From positions 62,001 through 126,000 of the forward strand of contig JALSLV010000108.1 in the NCBI GenBank assembly GCA_026988115.1: a stretch of DNA of 64,000 nucleotides. The letters run 5' to 3'. Below, piece after piece: positions 1-10,100 of this stretch; position 1 is the first letter of the stretch, and each line of letters starts with the position of its first letter. Position numbers and translations under genes: made by a program. Under the pieces are notes generated by a model. The model made no database searches and was not told the origin of the DNA. It saw only the letters and a list, made by a program, of their open reading frames with translations. The stretch comes from Lysobacterales bacterium. GTDB lineage: Bacteria > Pseudomonadota > Gammaproteobacteria > Xanthomonadales > Marinicellaceae.

Positions 1-375
1 GGAGCCGTATTATATCGCTTGTCAGAGCGTTTATTTTCATTAACCAAAGATTCGGATAAAACTAAACCAGTTACAGAAAAATTAATGACAATTTTAAACT
101 ACCCTGTTTCTTGGGTGATGGTTATATCCTTGGCAATTGCCAGTGATTTTGAACGCATTTATAAAAAATGCATTCCATCAATGAAAAAACAAAATATTAT
201 GAAAATGGATACTTCATTTTTATACGATGCCGCCGATTTCGCAGTCGAAATCTGTGAAGTAAACTCTGAAGAAAAAGAAAGCATAGAAACAACAACTTTA
301 AATGTATTAAATCGCATGTTGGTCGTTTGGTTGGTGTTTGTGTCGCTTATAGTTATTTTAGCCGTGATGAGGTAA
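1..375 (+). CDS. AmpE-like membrane protein, C-terminal part (5' truncated)
   Basis: The reading frame is open from base 1 with no stop upstream, so the gene starts outside the window; the TTG at 19 is only an internal codon. The visible 124 residues begin GAVLYRLSERL, which resembles the glycine-containing segment of the AmpE/CobD-like membrane family. They end in a single hydrophobic helix (about the last 20 residues) after a short linker, as in AmpE. AmpE is an inner-membrane protein linked to beta-lactamase induction with AmpD in enterobacteria; its biochemical role is unclear. It abuts the DUF4124 gene. The assignment rests on a short fragment and could be another CobD-like membrane protein. 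Confidence 0.5.
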   Translation, partial: GAVLYRLSERLFSLTKDSDKTKPVTEKLMTILNYPVSWVMVISLAIASDFERIYKKCIPSMKKQNIMKMDTSFLYDAADFAVEICEVNSEEKESIETTTLNVLNRMLVVWLVFVSLIVILAVMR

Positions 376-1020
376 ATGAGAAATATGAAAAAGATAATGA
401 TTTTATTGGTTGTAACCCTAATTTTTAGCGCAAGTAATGTCTTGGCGAAAAAGAAAATGTACAAATGGGTTGATGAAAACGGAAAGGTTTCCTACAGCGA
501 TACAGTACAGCCTGAACAAATAAAGAAAGCACATGAAGAACTTAACGAACAAGGAGTCGTTATTCAGAAAGTTGGAAATGCACGCACAGACGAAGAATTT
601 TATCAGGAAAAACTCAAAGAATTAAGAAAGAAGAAAGAATTAGAAAAGCAAAAAAGGCTTGAGCAAAAGCGACAAAATATAATTAAAGCTTATACCAATG
701 AAAAAGAAATCACTCGTTTAAATGATGAACGCTTGGCATCTCTTGAAAGAAATATTGAATTAGCAGAGCAAAGTTTGACGTTCCAACGTGCCAGTAAAGA
801 AGAATTGATGTCACGTGCCGCTGACAGTGAACGAAATGGTCAGGTAGTCTCAAAAGCATTGAAATCAAGAATTGCTATAATTGAAGATAAAATCAACTAT
901 CAATTGAAGTTTATTGAAGTGAAGAAAAAAGAAATTAATAGAGTGCAACTAAAATTTGAGCAGGATTTAAAAACATACAGAGAAGCTAAAAGTGCACAAA
1001 ATAACGAGGTTAGTCATTAG
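376..1020 (+). CDS. DUF4124 domain-containing exported protein
   Basis: The protein has 214 aa. A signal peptide (about 1-24, cut after VLA) is followed by a DUF4124 domain, whose hallmark YKWVDENGKVSYSDT lies near residues 29-44. The rest is a long, highly charged Lys/Glu helix (about 70-205) that should form a coiled coil. DUF4124 is common in gammaproteobacterial envelope proteins, and no reaction is known. The ATG at 376 follows the upstream stop directly and has GAGG just before it; an ATG at 385 is an alternative start. The gene is probably cotranscribed with the AmpE-like gene. Function is unknown. Confidence 0.8.
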   Translation: MRNMKKIMILLVVTLIFSASNVLAKKKMYKWVDENGKVSYSDTVQPEQIKKAHEELNEQGVVIQKVGNARTDEEFYQEKLKELRKKKELEKQKRLEQKRQNIIKAYTNEKEITRLNDERLASLERNIELAEQSLTFQRASKEELMSRAADSERNGQVVSKALKSRIAIIEDKINYQLKFIEVKKKEINRVQLKFEQDLKTYREAKSAQNNEVSH

Positions 1021-1095
1021 TAAACACTGTTATAAGCTAAAAATCAGTTAATAAAGAGAAACTTCACCACTTAAAACTGGATTATTATTTTATCA

Positions 1096-1125
1096 TTGCA
1101 TAAAATACAACCGAATTTTTAATAT
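1096..1125 (+). promoter_or_regulatory. Candidate promoter for acpP
   Basis: TTGCAT (1096-1101) and TAATAT (1120-1125) are separated by 18 bases, in an AT-rich 127-base gap before acpP. An AGGGG Shine-Dalgarno sequence lies at about 1133-1137, ten bases before the ATG. Identified by eye from consensus only. Confidence 0.45.
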
Positions 1126-1147
1126 AGACCGTAGGGGTACGAAACAC

Positions 1148-1387
1148 ATGAGCGATTATGAAAAACGCGTAAAAGACATTATTGTAGAACAACTTGATTT
1201 GGATGTAGATGTCTCTGAATTAAATAACAGTTCTTCATTTGTAGATGATTTAGGAGCAGATTCTTTGGATACTGTTGAGTTAGTTATGGCATTGGAAGAA
1301 GAATTTGATTGTGAAATTCCAGAATCTGATGCAGATAAAATTACAACAGTGCAACAAGCCATTGATTACGTTTCAGCTAACGCTTAA
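1148..1387 (+). CDS. acpP: Acyl carrier protein
   Basis: This 79-aa, strongly acidic protein has the phosphopantetheine attachment motif [10 protein letters not shown] with the modified serine at residue 39. Length and sequence are typical of AcpP (78 aa in E. coli). It carries growing acyl chains as thioesters between the soluble type II fatty acid synthase enzymes in the cytosol. It lies directly upstream of fabF, the usual gammaproteobacterial arrangement, with a terminator-like hairpin between them. That hairpin fits AcpP being made in large excess over FabF. Confidence 0.98.
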   Translation: MSDYEKRVKDIIVEQLDLDVDVSELNNSSSFVDDLGADSLDTVELVMALEEEFDCEIPESDADKITTVQQAIDYVSANA

Positions 1388-1408
1388 ATTTATTCTAAAG
1401 TGATTTTT

Positions 1409-1438
1409 AAAGCTGCGTTTTGACGTGGCTTTTTTTTT
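1409..1438 (+). terminator. Intrinsic terminator/attenuator between acpP and fabF
   Basis: A 9-bp stem (1409-1417 with 1424-1432, two G-T wobbles, six-base loop) is followed by an uninterrupted T-run to 1438. fabF starts 28 bases later and I see no promoter in between, so partial read-through is likely. Confidence 0.75.
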
Positions 1439-1466
1439 GAAGATATATTAGGGGACTTTAATATAA

Positions 1467-2705
1467 ATGAGTAAAAGAAGAGTCGTAGTAACAGGTATTG
1501 GCATAGTATCACCAGTAGGCAATACTTTACAAAATGCATGGAACAATATTAAAGAAGGGATTAGCGGAATTGATTTGTTAACCCATTTTGATGCCAGTGA
1601 GTTTGCTTGTAAGATTGCAGGTGAAGTCAAAGGTTTTGAAATTGAAAAATACTTAAAAAAGAAAGACGCTCGTAAAATGGATCCTTTTATCCACTATGGT
1701 ATGGCAGCAGGAATTGATGCCATAAATGATTCTGGATTAACCATAGTCGAGTCAAATGCTCAACGCATTGGCGTTTATGTTGGTGCTGGTATCGGTGGCA
1801 TTTACGGCATTCAAAATACTGCTGATGCATTAGCAGCAAAAGGACCTAGAAGAATCTCACCCTTTTTTATTCCCAGCACTATCATTAATATGGCTGCAGG
1901 GCAACTCTCTATCATGTATGGCATTAAAGGACCGAGTTTTTCAGCGGTATCGGCTTGTTCAACAGCCACCCACAATATCGGTTTAGGAATGCGCAGCATT
2001 GCTTATGGTGAAGCCGATGTGATGATATGTGGAGGTTGCGAATATGCCAGCACTCCATTAGCAATGGGTGGGTTTGCATCGGCTAAAGCCATGAGCACAC
2101 GTAATGATAACCCCAAAGCTGCATCACGTCCATGGGATAAGGACCGTGATGGTTTTGTCTTGGGTGATGGAGCAGGTATCCTTGTGCTGGAAGAATACCA
2201 ACATGCCAAAGCACGAGGGGCAAAAATATACGGCGAAATCATAGGCTTTGGTATGTCATCCGATGCTTACCACATGACATCACCCTCTCCAGGTGGAGAA
2301 GGAGCAGCACGATGCATGACAAATGCCATAAACGATGCACACATAAATCCTGACGAAATCGACTACATCAACGCTCATGGTACATCAACACCTTTGGGAG
2401 ATGTCGGTGAAAGTGATGCCGTTAAAATTGCTTTGGGAGATTATGCTTATAAAACAGCTGTTGGCTCTACCAAATCCATGACAGGGCATTTACTGGGGGC
2501 CGCAGGTGGTGTTGAGGCAATATTTAGTTTAATGGCCATGTGTGACAATGTCCTACCTGCCACAATTAACTTGGATGAGCCAGGCGAAGGATGTGACTTG
2601 GATTATATTGCCAACACATCACGCGATGCTCAAGTGGATATTGCCTTGTCCAACTCTTTTGGATTTGGCGGAACCAATGCCACCGTGGTGTTTAGAAAAA
2701 TTTAG
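1467..2705 (+). CDS. fabF: Beta-ketoacyl-ACP synthase II
   Basis: FabF condenses malonyl-ACP with acyl-ACP in fatty acid elongation in the cytosol. The 412-aa thiolase-fold protein matches E. coli FabF in length. The Cys-His-His triad is visible: Cys164 in SACSTA, His304 in [11 protein letters not shown] and His341 in [13 protein letters not shown], one residue off the E. coli numbering. The C-terminal [10 protein letters not shown] motif is intact. A GGGGAC ribosome-binding sequence lies upstream. Its stop codon overlaps the GTG start of pabB by one base, so the two are translationally coupled. FabF is chosen over FabB because of the acpP linkage and overall sequence. Confidence 0.97.
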   Translation: MSKRRVVVTGIGIVSPVGNTLQNAWNNIKEGISGIDLLTHFDASEFACKIAGEVKGFEIEKYLKKKDARKMDPFIHYGMAAGIDAINDSGLTIVESNAQRIGVYVGAGIGGIYGIQNTADALAAKGPRRISPFFIPSTIINMAAGQLSIMYGIKGPSFSAVSACSTATHNIGLGMRSIAYGEADVMICGGCEYASTPLAMGGFASAKAMSTRNDNPKAASRPWDKDRDGFVLGDGAGILVLEEYQHAKARGAKIYGEIIGFGMSSDAYHMTSPSPGGEGAARCMTNAINDAHINPDEIDYINAHGTSTPLGDVGESDAVKIALGDYAYKTAVGSTKSMTGHLLGAAGGVEAIFSLMAMCDNVLPATINLDEPGEGCDLDYIANTSRDAQVDIALSNSFGFGGTNATVVFRKI

Positions 2706-4009
2706 TGTCCAAAAAAACTTACCGAGCTAAACTCAAAACAAAACCAGATTTGATTGGTTTAGCTCGTTGTTACCCTAAGAAGTTTCCTGCTTTATTAGCA
2801 AGCAATACCAAAAATCAAAAGACTGGGCGCTTCTCCTTGCTTTTAGCTAAATCTAAAAAGATTAAAAAAGCGTTTACCCAACAACAATTAACTAAGTTAT
2901 TGGACAAAATTGATAAACAAATCAAACCCACTAAAACTGATGACTTGCCCTTTTACTCAGGTTGGTTCCTCTACCTCGCCTATGAAAGTACAGCGATGTG
3001 GGAAAAATCTCTAAAAAATATTCAACACGATGATAATCAACCCTTAGCCATTGCTATTAGTTGCCAATCGGCGATTATTATTGATCACATCAAGGATGAG
3101 TTTTGGTTAGTGGCAGACTCAAAAAAACGCATAAAAAAATTAAAGAAAAAACTCAAGTACCTTGACTGTTCCTGTATTAAATTTAAAAATCACCTCCGCT
3201 TGCAAACCGATGATGTCAAAAGTTATATTGAAAATGCCAAAAAGGCAAAAGATTACATCAAGCAAGGTGATGTCTATCAAGTCAACTTAGCACGAAATTG
3301 GCAAGTCAAAGCCGATCACCAAATAGATGCGTTGGAACTTTACACCAGTTTATCGGTTCACAACCCAGCCCCTTTTGCTGGATTTTTACGTATCAAAGAC
3401 TTTGCCATCATTAGTTCATCACCAGAACGGTTGGTCAAAGTTGAGAATAACTTCATCGAATCACGACCTATTGCTGGAACTCGCCCCAGACATAAAGACA
3501 AACAAAAAGATGATGCTTTAATCCAGGAGCTCATTAATCATCCAAAGGAACAAGCCGAACACATTATGCTTATTGATTTAGAGCGCAACGACTTAGGACG
3601 AGTCAGCAAAATTGGTACCGTTAAAGTGGATGAATTTATGGTGGTAGAATCTTATGCTAAAGTGCATCATATCGTTTCCAATATCGTTGGAGAGTTAGCA
3701 GAAAACACCCTTTTTTCTGATGTTATTAAAGCCACATTCCCTGGTGGAACAATTACTGGTTGCCCAAAAATACGGTGCATGCAAATTATCGACGAACTCG
3801 AAAACGCACCACGTGGAGCCTATACAGGTTCAATGGGTTATATCACCGATGACGGCCGAATGGATTTGAATATCCTCATCCGTACTTTCACCCTGTCACA
3901 CAACAACCTGAGTTTTCACGCGGGAGCGGGAATTGTTTATGACTCAATTGCCGAAAAAGAAGCCGAAGAATCTATGCATAAGGCGAAGGCATTAATTAAT
4001 TCACTTTAA
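2705..4009 (+). CDS. pabB: Aminodeoxychorismate synthase component I
   Basis: PabB converts chorismate plus ammonia (from a PabA glutaminase) to 4-amino-4-deoxychorismate in folate synthesis. At 434 aa it is PabB-sized (TrpE is about 520). FPGGTITGCPK and the IDELE segment are PabB-like; TrpE has GTLSGAPK there. The N-terminal domain is Lys-rich and divergent. The oddity is PIAGTRPR at 255-262: residue 257 is Ala, where E. coli PabB has the catalytic Lys274 (PIKGT) and TrpE has Ala. The GTG start overlaps the fabF stop. The 3' end overlaps the convergent gene by 9 bases. A minor alternative is an anthranilate synthase-like enzyme. Confidence 0.85.
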   Translation: MSKKTYRAKLKTKPDLIGLARCYPKKFPALLASNTKNQKTGRFSLLLAKSKKIKKAFTQQQLTKLLDKIDKQIKPTKTDDLPFYSGWFLYLAYESTAMWEKSLKNIQHDDNQPLAIAISCQSAIIIDHIKDEFWLVADSKKRIKKLKKKLKYLDCSCIKFKNHLRLQTDDVKSYIENAKKAKDYIKQGDVYQVNLARNWQVKADHQIDALELYTSLSVHNPAPFAGFLRIKDFAIISSSPERLVKVENNFIESRPIAGTRPRHKDKQKDDALIQELINHPKEQAEHIMLIDLERNDLGRVSKIGTVKVDEFMVVESYAKVHHIVSNIVGELAENTLFSDVIKATFPGGTITGCPKIRCMQIIDELENAPRGAYTGSMGYITDDGRMDLNILIRTFTLSHNNLSFHAGAGIVYDSIAEKEAEESMHKAKALINSL

Positions 4010-5074
4010 TTTTTTTTCGCAATCATGAGGATTGAAATCAGGGTTAAAACCATGAGAACGAACTGTGTCATAAACCTTAAAAGCTAAATTATATGTCGCT
4101 TGCCCTTCACCGTATTCTATCGCATCAAAAAGGTATTGTTTAGCAAAGTCAGGATTCAAGGATTGTGCAAAAAGCATGTCTTGGGACTGCGAGAGACAAG
4201 AAGCCATTTGGTAAGATTTAGTGCCAACTGTATTGGGTTTCGTGATGCCATTGATTTTTTGAGAAATAGCATCTGCCATCATTTGACCCATGAATGTCTT
4301 GTCCGTCTTTAACACCTCAGCAATATAATGACATTGTTCGTAAAACTCATTATTCTTACAAAATTTTGAAAATTTTCTCATCGAAACTGATTGAGCCATC
4401 ATTATGTCCATAGATATCATATAAGATAAGCTTTCATGATAATTTTCAACAAAACTTTGTTCTAACAAGCCTTTTTCAATCAGTCTGAATTCTTTAACCA
4501 AGGATAGTGTTTCCTCTTTGTCTTGATTAAATATAAAAGATGGGTTTTCTTCATTAAATAAAGCAATCTCTTTTGATAAAATTAATGATAATTCAAATAA
4601 AAAAGAATTGGAGTAAGTCCCTTGATTAGCAACTAAATCCAGCCAAGCTGTAGCTATATTTTCATTTTTTTCATTTTTTTCATTATGCAGTTCATTAATG
4701 TAAGTCATGATATTTTCAGGATCTACTAGTTGATGCACTTGGTGTATTTGTTTTTTATGGCACCAATTTTCCAAGTTTTTCTCAGTATGGCACAGGTTAT
4801 CAGCTAAAAATAAAGTTTGCTCATCTGAACTGGTATTGATTGCTTTATCTAAGATTTTCTTTATGGCTTGTACGTCCATTTCATCATCTGCCACAAAAGT
4901 CGAATAACCAATTAATTGAATTTTGGGTGATGAATGGTGACGCAAATAATCACAGAGAGCATGATAGTAAGCTTTATTCTGTGCCAGTTCTTCATCAGAA
5001 ACATGATAACTTTCTTGAGCAAAGCTTAATTGTGCGAAAATCAGTAAAAAGAATGCAATGGTTTTGATAATCAT
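4001..5074 (-). CDS. Unrecognised exported protein
   Basis: The protein has 357 aa with a clear signal peptide (about 1-19, cut after SFA) and no lipobox cysteine at the cleavage site. The mature part is polar, mostly helical in appearance, with scattered cysteines. A C-terminal stretch (EYGEGQATYNLAFKVYD) faintly recalls Sel1/TPR-type helical repeats, but I cannot assign a family. A short Glu-Lys-Asn repeat occurs near residues 132-139. It is the last gene behind the RND pump-alkA operon after a 110-base gap and converges on pabB with a 9-base overlap. The likely location is the periplasm; the function is unknown. Confidence 0.7.
   Translation of the reverse strand: MIIKTIAFFLLIFAQLSFAQESYHVSDEELAQNKAYYHALCDYLRHHSSPKIQLIGYSTFVADDEMDVQAIKKILDKAINTSSDEQTLFLADNLCHTEKNLENWCHKKQIHQVHQLVDPENIMTYINELHNEKNEKNENIATAWLDLVANQGTYSNSFLFELSLILSKEIALFNEENPSFIFNQDKEETLSLVKEFRLIEKGLLEQSFVENYHESLSYMISMDIMMAQSVSMRKFSKFCKNNEFYEQCHYIAEVLKTDKTFMGQMMADAISQKINGITKPNTVGTKSYQMASCLSQSQDMLFAQSLNPDFAKQYLFDAIEYGEGQATYNLAFKVYDTVRSHGFNPDFNPHDCEKKLK
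4658..4683. repeat. Short 9-bp tandem repeat with T7 tracts
   Basis: CATTTTTTT is repeated twice and begun a third time inside the exported-protein gene, encoding the EKN-type amino acid repeat. The unit is a multiple of three, so unit gain or loss keeps the frame, but slippage within a T7 tract would not. Confidence 0.7.
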
Positions 5075-5184
5075 AGAATTTCCACGTGTAAGGTCAATTG
5101 AAATTTATTCTATCATTCTCTATTTATTTAGTCTATAGGCTAAAAGTCCTGTTTTATGAGCAACCACATTTCTTTGAAAACAAC

Positions 5185-6075
5185 TTAATCTGTTAAACTC
5201 CTCCATAAATAAAAATTAAGGTACGACTCCCAACTTGCAAAGGGTTTGAATACCGCATCAATAATTTTCTTATCGGGTTTCTTGTCGGTTTTAAAATGAG
5301 TGTGCAATGATGAACTCAAACCTGTATCGCCATAGGCAATACAAGTCATGTCTCGAAGTGATTTCATCAAAACATAATTGGCAGTCCATGGTCCAATGCC
5401 TTTGATGGCGGTAAGTTTGGTCATTTGTTGCTCTTTAGTTAACTTTAACAATTCTGGCTTATGCAATTCACCTTGGCAGAAGGCCCTAGAGATATTGATG
5501 ATGTAATTAATTTTCTGTTTAGAAAATTGCATATCGACCAGTTCTTGTCTTTGAATATTTTGCAGTGTTTGAGGTTCTGGAAAACAATAATATTCGATTC
5601 CATCTCTGCTGAGTTTATCACCGTATTTATGCACCAATCGAGTTTTTATTTTGTGAGCGAATGTTAGGTTGATTTGTTGCCCAATCACGCACCAACACAA
5701 GGCTTCATATAAGTCCACAATTCCCATTAAACGCAATCCAAAATAATCTTGAGGAAAGCTTTGGGTTGCATTGTGTTGTTTAAGCAATTGGTAAAAGGGA
5801 TTCAAATCACGGTTTAAGTCAAACCAATCAAGAGTATAGGCATACACCTCACTTTTATCCTCTTGGCTGATATTTTCTTTTTCAATTTCAACAATAAGCA
5901 TATGCTCTTTCGATGAAACTGTTATAAATGCCAATCCTGATTGCAAACGAATGAGCCTTTTGACATCTTTTCCGTTAACGTGGTATAAACACTCGTCAAA
6001 ACCTCGGTCTAAAAACTGCAAACAAGCATCAAAACTAAAGTTTTCAGGCTGTTTAATGCGAAGCGTTGTTGCCAT
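5185..6075 (-). CDS. alkA: AlkA-type DNA-3-methyladenine glycosylase
   Basis: A base-excision enzyme that removes alkylated purines from DNA. In this 296-aa protein an N-terminal AlkA_N-like domain precedes a HhH-GPD domain. The helix-hairpin-helix AIKGIGPWTANY lies near residues 223-234 and the catalytic aspartate is in AYGDTGL (Asp250). There are no iron-sulfur cysteines. The ATG at 6075 is chosen because it overlaps the upstream stop as TGATG; a TTG one codon earlier is also in frame. No Ada methyltransferase domain is fused. Its place behind an efflux pump operon is unusual and suggests coupled expression. It could be a related DNA glycosylase with different base preference. Confidence 0.88.
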   Translation of the reverse strand: MATTLRIKQPENFSFDACLQFLDRGFDECLYHVNGKDVKRLIRLQSGLAFITVSSKEHMLIVEIEKENISQEDKSEVYAYTLDWFDLNRDLNPFYQLLKQHNATQSFPQDYFGLRLMGIVDLYEALCWCVIGQQINLTFAHKIKTRLVHKYGDKLSRDGIEYYCFPEPQTLQNIQRQELVDMQFSKQKINYIINISRAFCQGELHKPELLKLTKEQQMTKLTAIKGIGPWTANYVLMKSLRDMTCIAYGDTGLSSSLHTHFKTDKKPDKKIIDAVFKPFASWESYLNFYLWRSLTD

Positions 6076-7106
6076 CAATTAATGACGTTAACTTCAGAGC
6101 CTGCTCTAATGCGTTCGTTTCCACGAATGATAATGGTCTGACCAATTTTTACACCCGTGACTTCTATCATTTCACCCGATGCCATGCCTATTTGCACATC
6201 CACTTTTATCGCTTTGCCATCAACAACCGTATAAACGTAAGCTCCACTGCGACGAATAACCAACGCATCTCGTGGAACAGCAATAACCTCGCGCGGTGTT
6301 TGTGTCGGAACAACAACAGAAACAGGTTCACCAGACCACAAACTGTTCTTTTCTAAATTTAAATGCACTTCAACTGCATGGGATGGACCAATTGCCGCTG
6401 GCGTAAATTGAGTGATATTCGCATTGTATTGTTTACCTTGCTCAGTTATGACTTTCCACTGGGCTTGTTTTTTAATTTGCGATTTATATTTAACAGGAAC
6501 AAATACAACAACCTCTAAATTATCTGCTTGCATCAGTTCGGCAACGGAATCGCCTGAGTTTAACAAAGCACCTATTTGAGTCATTTGCTGCAACACATAA
6601 CCATCGTATGGAGCCGTGATTGTCAGTTTTGTCACTTGGTCTTTGTATTGATTTAAGCGTGAACGACTCTGAGCCAATTCACTTTGAGCAGAGAGGTAAT
6701 CGGATTTATTTTGCTCCAATTCTGTTTTTGAAATTAAATTCTTTTTCACTAAATCTTGCAGTCGTGTTTTTTCGGCTTTTAAGAATTCATAGCGAGCTTG
6801 GCTGCTCTTGACGGCATCTTGTAACTCCTGTGAACGTAATTTTGATTGCGTATCGGTTAATTCTGCTACGGTTCCGCCTTTTTTGACAAAGCTACCGGCA
6901 TCAAGCAATGAAATCACCACGCCTCTGAATTCGGCTTTTAGTGTTGCCACCACTTTAGCTTGTACTGTTGTTGGTATTTTTCGCACGGGTGACATCTTGA
7001 TTTTTTCTACCGTTGCCACTTTGACAGGCGATGGGGCACCTTGTTGTGCCAATGAAAACTGTGCAACCAATAAAAAGCTGACTAATATCGTTTTAAATCT
7101 ATGCAT
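6075..7106 (-). CDS. RND efflux membrane fusion protein (HlyD/AcrA family)
   Basis: This is the periplasmic adaptor that joins an RND pump to an outer-membrane channel. The 343-aa protein has a signal peptide (about 1-20, ending SLAQ) without a lipobox cysteine, so it is probably not a lipoprotein like AcrA. Next come a biotinyl-lipoyl half motif (FRGVVISLLDAGSFVKKG), a helical hairpin (about 75-140) and the second lipoyl half (ITAPYDGYVLQQMTQIGALL). Beta-barrel and membrane-proximal domains follow. Its start overlaps the permease stop by 8 bases and its stop overlaps alkA. No outer-membrane factor gene is nearby, so TolC would come from elsewhere. Confidence 0.92.
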   Translation of the reverse strand: MHRFKTILVSFLLVAQFSLAQQGAPSPVKVATVEKIKMSPVRKIPTTVQAKVVATLKAEFRGVVISLLDAGSFVKKGGTVAELTDTQSKLRSQELQDAVKSSQARYEFLKAEKTRLQDLVKKNLISKTELEQNKSDYLSAQSELAQSRSRLNQYKDQVTKLTITAPYDGYVLQQMTQIGALLNSGDSVAELMQADNLEVVVFVPVKYKSQIKKQAQWKVITEQGKQYNANITQFTPAAIGPSHAVEVHLNLEKNSLWSGEPVSVVVPTQTPREVIAVPRDALVIRRSGAYVYTVVDGKAIKVDVQIGMASGEMIEVTGVKIGQTIIIRGNERIRAGSEVNVIN

Positions 7107-10100
7107 CGATTTTTTCCATTAAGTTTTGTTCTTTTGAAAAAAGCTTCAAAAGACTCGGTAATAAAATAAGTGTGAAAATAGTTGATAAAAACATACCACC
7201 AACAATAACACCTGCCAGTCCTCGGTACAATTCCGCACCAGAACCAGGGATAAGTAATAAGGGCAACATACCAAATATACTAGTCAGGGTACTCATTAAG
7301 ATAGGTCTAATACGTAATAATACGGCATTTTTTACTGCATCTGCTATTGCCATACCATCTTTGACTGCCATGCGTGCTCTATCAACAAGTAAAATGGCGT
7401 TATTCACAACCAAGCCAAGTAAAATGATAAAGCCAATCATAGTCAGTAAATCCATTTGTTGTCCAACAGCTAAATCCATAATTCGTATGGCAGCTACTCC
7501 TCCAACAGTTGCCATGGGAATAGTTGTAATGACTAGCAATGAATCTTTAAAGGATTGGAACATAGCTGAAATTAACAAATACAAGATAACAATTGCTAAT
7601 AAAAAGGATTGAGTTAAACTTTTGAGTGCAATGGTTAAGGACTCGGCTGTCCCACGGTAATTTATCATGCTGTTTTCAGGCATCATTTCTTTGAGCATTG
7701 GTGTGAGCTCTTGCTGCAAAATATTCATGCCCTGCTCTAAAGCCAAATCATCAGGCAAGGTCACTTGTAATGTCAAGGTACGTAGCCTTTCTAATCGTTG
7801 TATTTGACTGGGTCCTGCCGTGCGTTTAATTGATGCCAAATCACCCAACGCTAATACTTCTCCACTGCCGGTATAAAGTGGTACATTGGCAAATTCTTCG
7901 GGCGTTAACCACTTATCATTACGTAGAATCACATTGTATCGGCGAGTGCCGTTAAAATATTCACCAACAAAGTTACCATTACCTAAAGAACGCACAATAC
8001 CGGATAAATCTGCTCGTGTCCAACCCGCTTGTGCTAAGGCACGGTCATTGGGTTTGAGTTGTAACTCGGGTTGCCCATATTCTAATGATGGAGAAGGTCT
8101 GATTTGTGCTTTGGGTATCAATTGGCTAATCTTACCAAAAGCCGCTTTTCCCACATCCAACAGTTTTTCATAATCTCCACCTTGTAAATCGACATTAATC
8201 TGACGGGCGCCTCCAATACCTCTAAAGATTGATGCTCGACGGGCAAAACCAAAGGTATCGGGTAAATTTTGCAATATTTGACTGTTAACAATCTTGAGTA
8301 ATTCATCAACTTCATCGGTATTTTCAGCACGCACGCCTAAAAAAGCACCTTGACCAAAAAGACCCAAGAAATAATTTTTGACCTTTGGCTGTTTTGTGCC
8401 ATCAACATAGGGTTGCATGCGTTCTTTTATGACATTAACCAAATCTTCTCGAGCTGATTTAACCGACAAACCTGGTTGTGGCAATAAAAAGCCAAAACTT
8501 TGGTTGCGCTTTCCTGATGGCAAATAATCTGCTGGAGGAATGATGCTGTAAGCAACAACCATTGGGATTAAGGTCAAAGCTAAAATCCAACTAATTTGTT
8601 TAGAGCGTGTGTTGGTTATTTTTGAGATAAAGTCCGCAACACTTTGCCACCAATGATAATGCGCATCATCAAAGTTATCCTCTTTAATCCATTTGGATGC
8701 TGCCGCTGGCAATACGGTAACGGCTACCAGTAGAGAAACGATAATTGAAACCGATATTGTAACGGCTAAATCAGCAAACAACTGTCCTGATTCATCTTTT
8801 AAGAAAATAATGGGCAAGAAAATTGCCACCGTTGTTGCAGTAGATGCCAACAAAGCAGCCCAAACTTGCGTTGTTCCAATTAAAGAAGCGGCGGTGGCTT
8901 TAAGGCCTTTTTCACGTTGACGAATGATATTCTCCAACACGACAATAGCCGCATCAAGCACCATTCCCGTAGCAAAGGCAAGACCTGCAAGGGAAATAAT
9001 ATTCAGTGAACGCCCTAAAATCTCCATAGCAATAAATGATGCTAATAAACATATTGGAATAGCTAATGCCACAATAAGTGCAGGAATCGCGCGCTTAAGG
9101 AAAAACCACAAAACTGCTATGGCTAAAAACATCCCTAAGAGTAAATTGTTTTGCACCATATTAATAGAAGCATTAGTGTAAATGGTTTCATCGTACAATT
9201 GTGCTATGTTTAAGCCATTGTCTTTTAACAACCCTCTTTTGAGCTCTGCTATTGTCGCTTTTAATTTGGTCATCACATCCAACACGTTTACACCAGACTC
9301 TGGGATGACATTCATCACCAAAGCTGCGGAGCCATTTTGTGTGATTGATCCCATAACATCCATCATTTGCAATTTGATTTCCGCCACATCTCTTAAATAA
9401 ATTGGTTTGCCATCTCGCCATTGAAGAATCATATCAGCTAAATCATCTGGATTATACTTGCCTTCATAACGTATGGTGTATTTACGTTTGCCTACATCTT
9501 TCGTGCCTGCAGATACATTTCGAAAAGCTGTGTTCATATTTGCAAAACTGGTTAAATCCAGTCCCAAAGTTGCCGCTTTAAATGGATCAAAAGTGATGCG
9601 CAATTCATAAGGACGACCGCCAAAAGCATTAACCGCAGTGACTCCGTTGATTTGTTCGATTTTTGGCACAACATTATCCGCGATGAAGTCTTGATAAGTT
9701 GCAATGTCTTTTGTGTTGTTAGCCAGTGGTGTAAAAGAAAACCAAGCAATAGGATTGCCACCAAAACGTTTTGCACCAAGATTAACCGTTGGTTCGGTGG
9801 CATCAACTGGATAAGCAGGTACTTGATTAAGGCGGTTAATGACTTCAACCAATGCCCGCTGCATATCCATATCAGAGACAAACTCCAAGGTAATGCTACC
9901 CGAGCCTGAATTAGCACTGGATGCCATTTGCGTTAGTCCAGGCAAACCCTGAAAAACTTTTTCTTGGGGTTCTAATATTTCCGACTCAATTTCTTGCGGA
10001 GCGGCACCACGCCAGTTGGTTGAAATACCAATGGCTGGACGCTCAACATTGGGAGCGAGTTGAATCGGTAACTTTGTTAAACTAATATAGCCAAAAATGG

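Noticed and set aside
159-464. Leftward frame across the AmpE-like and DUF4124 genes
   Set aside because: It overlaps two well-supported rightward genes and has no ribosome-binding site or family resemblance.
9552-9917. 121-codon frame within the RND permease
   Set aside because: It is a same-strand shadow frame; the permease frame is intact with all expected motifs across this stretch.
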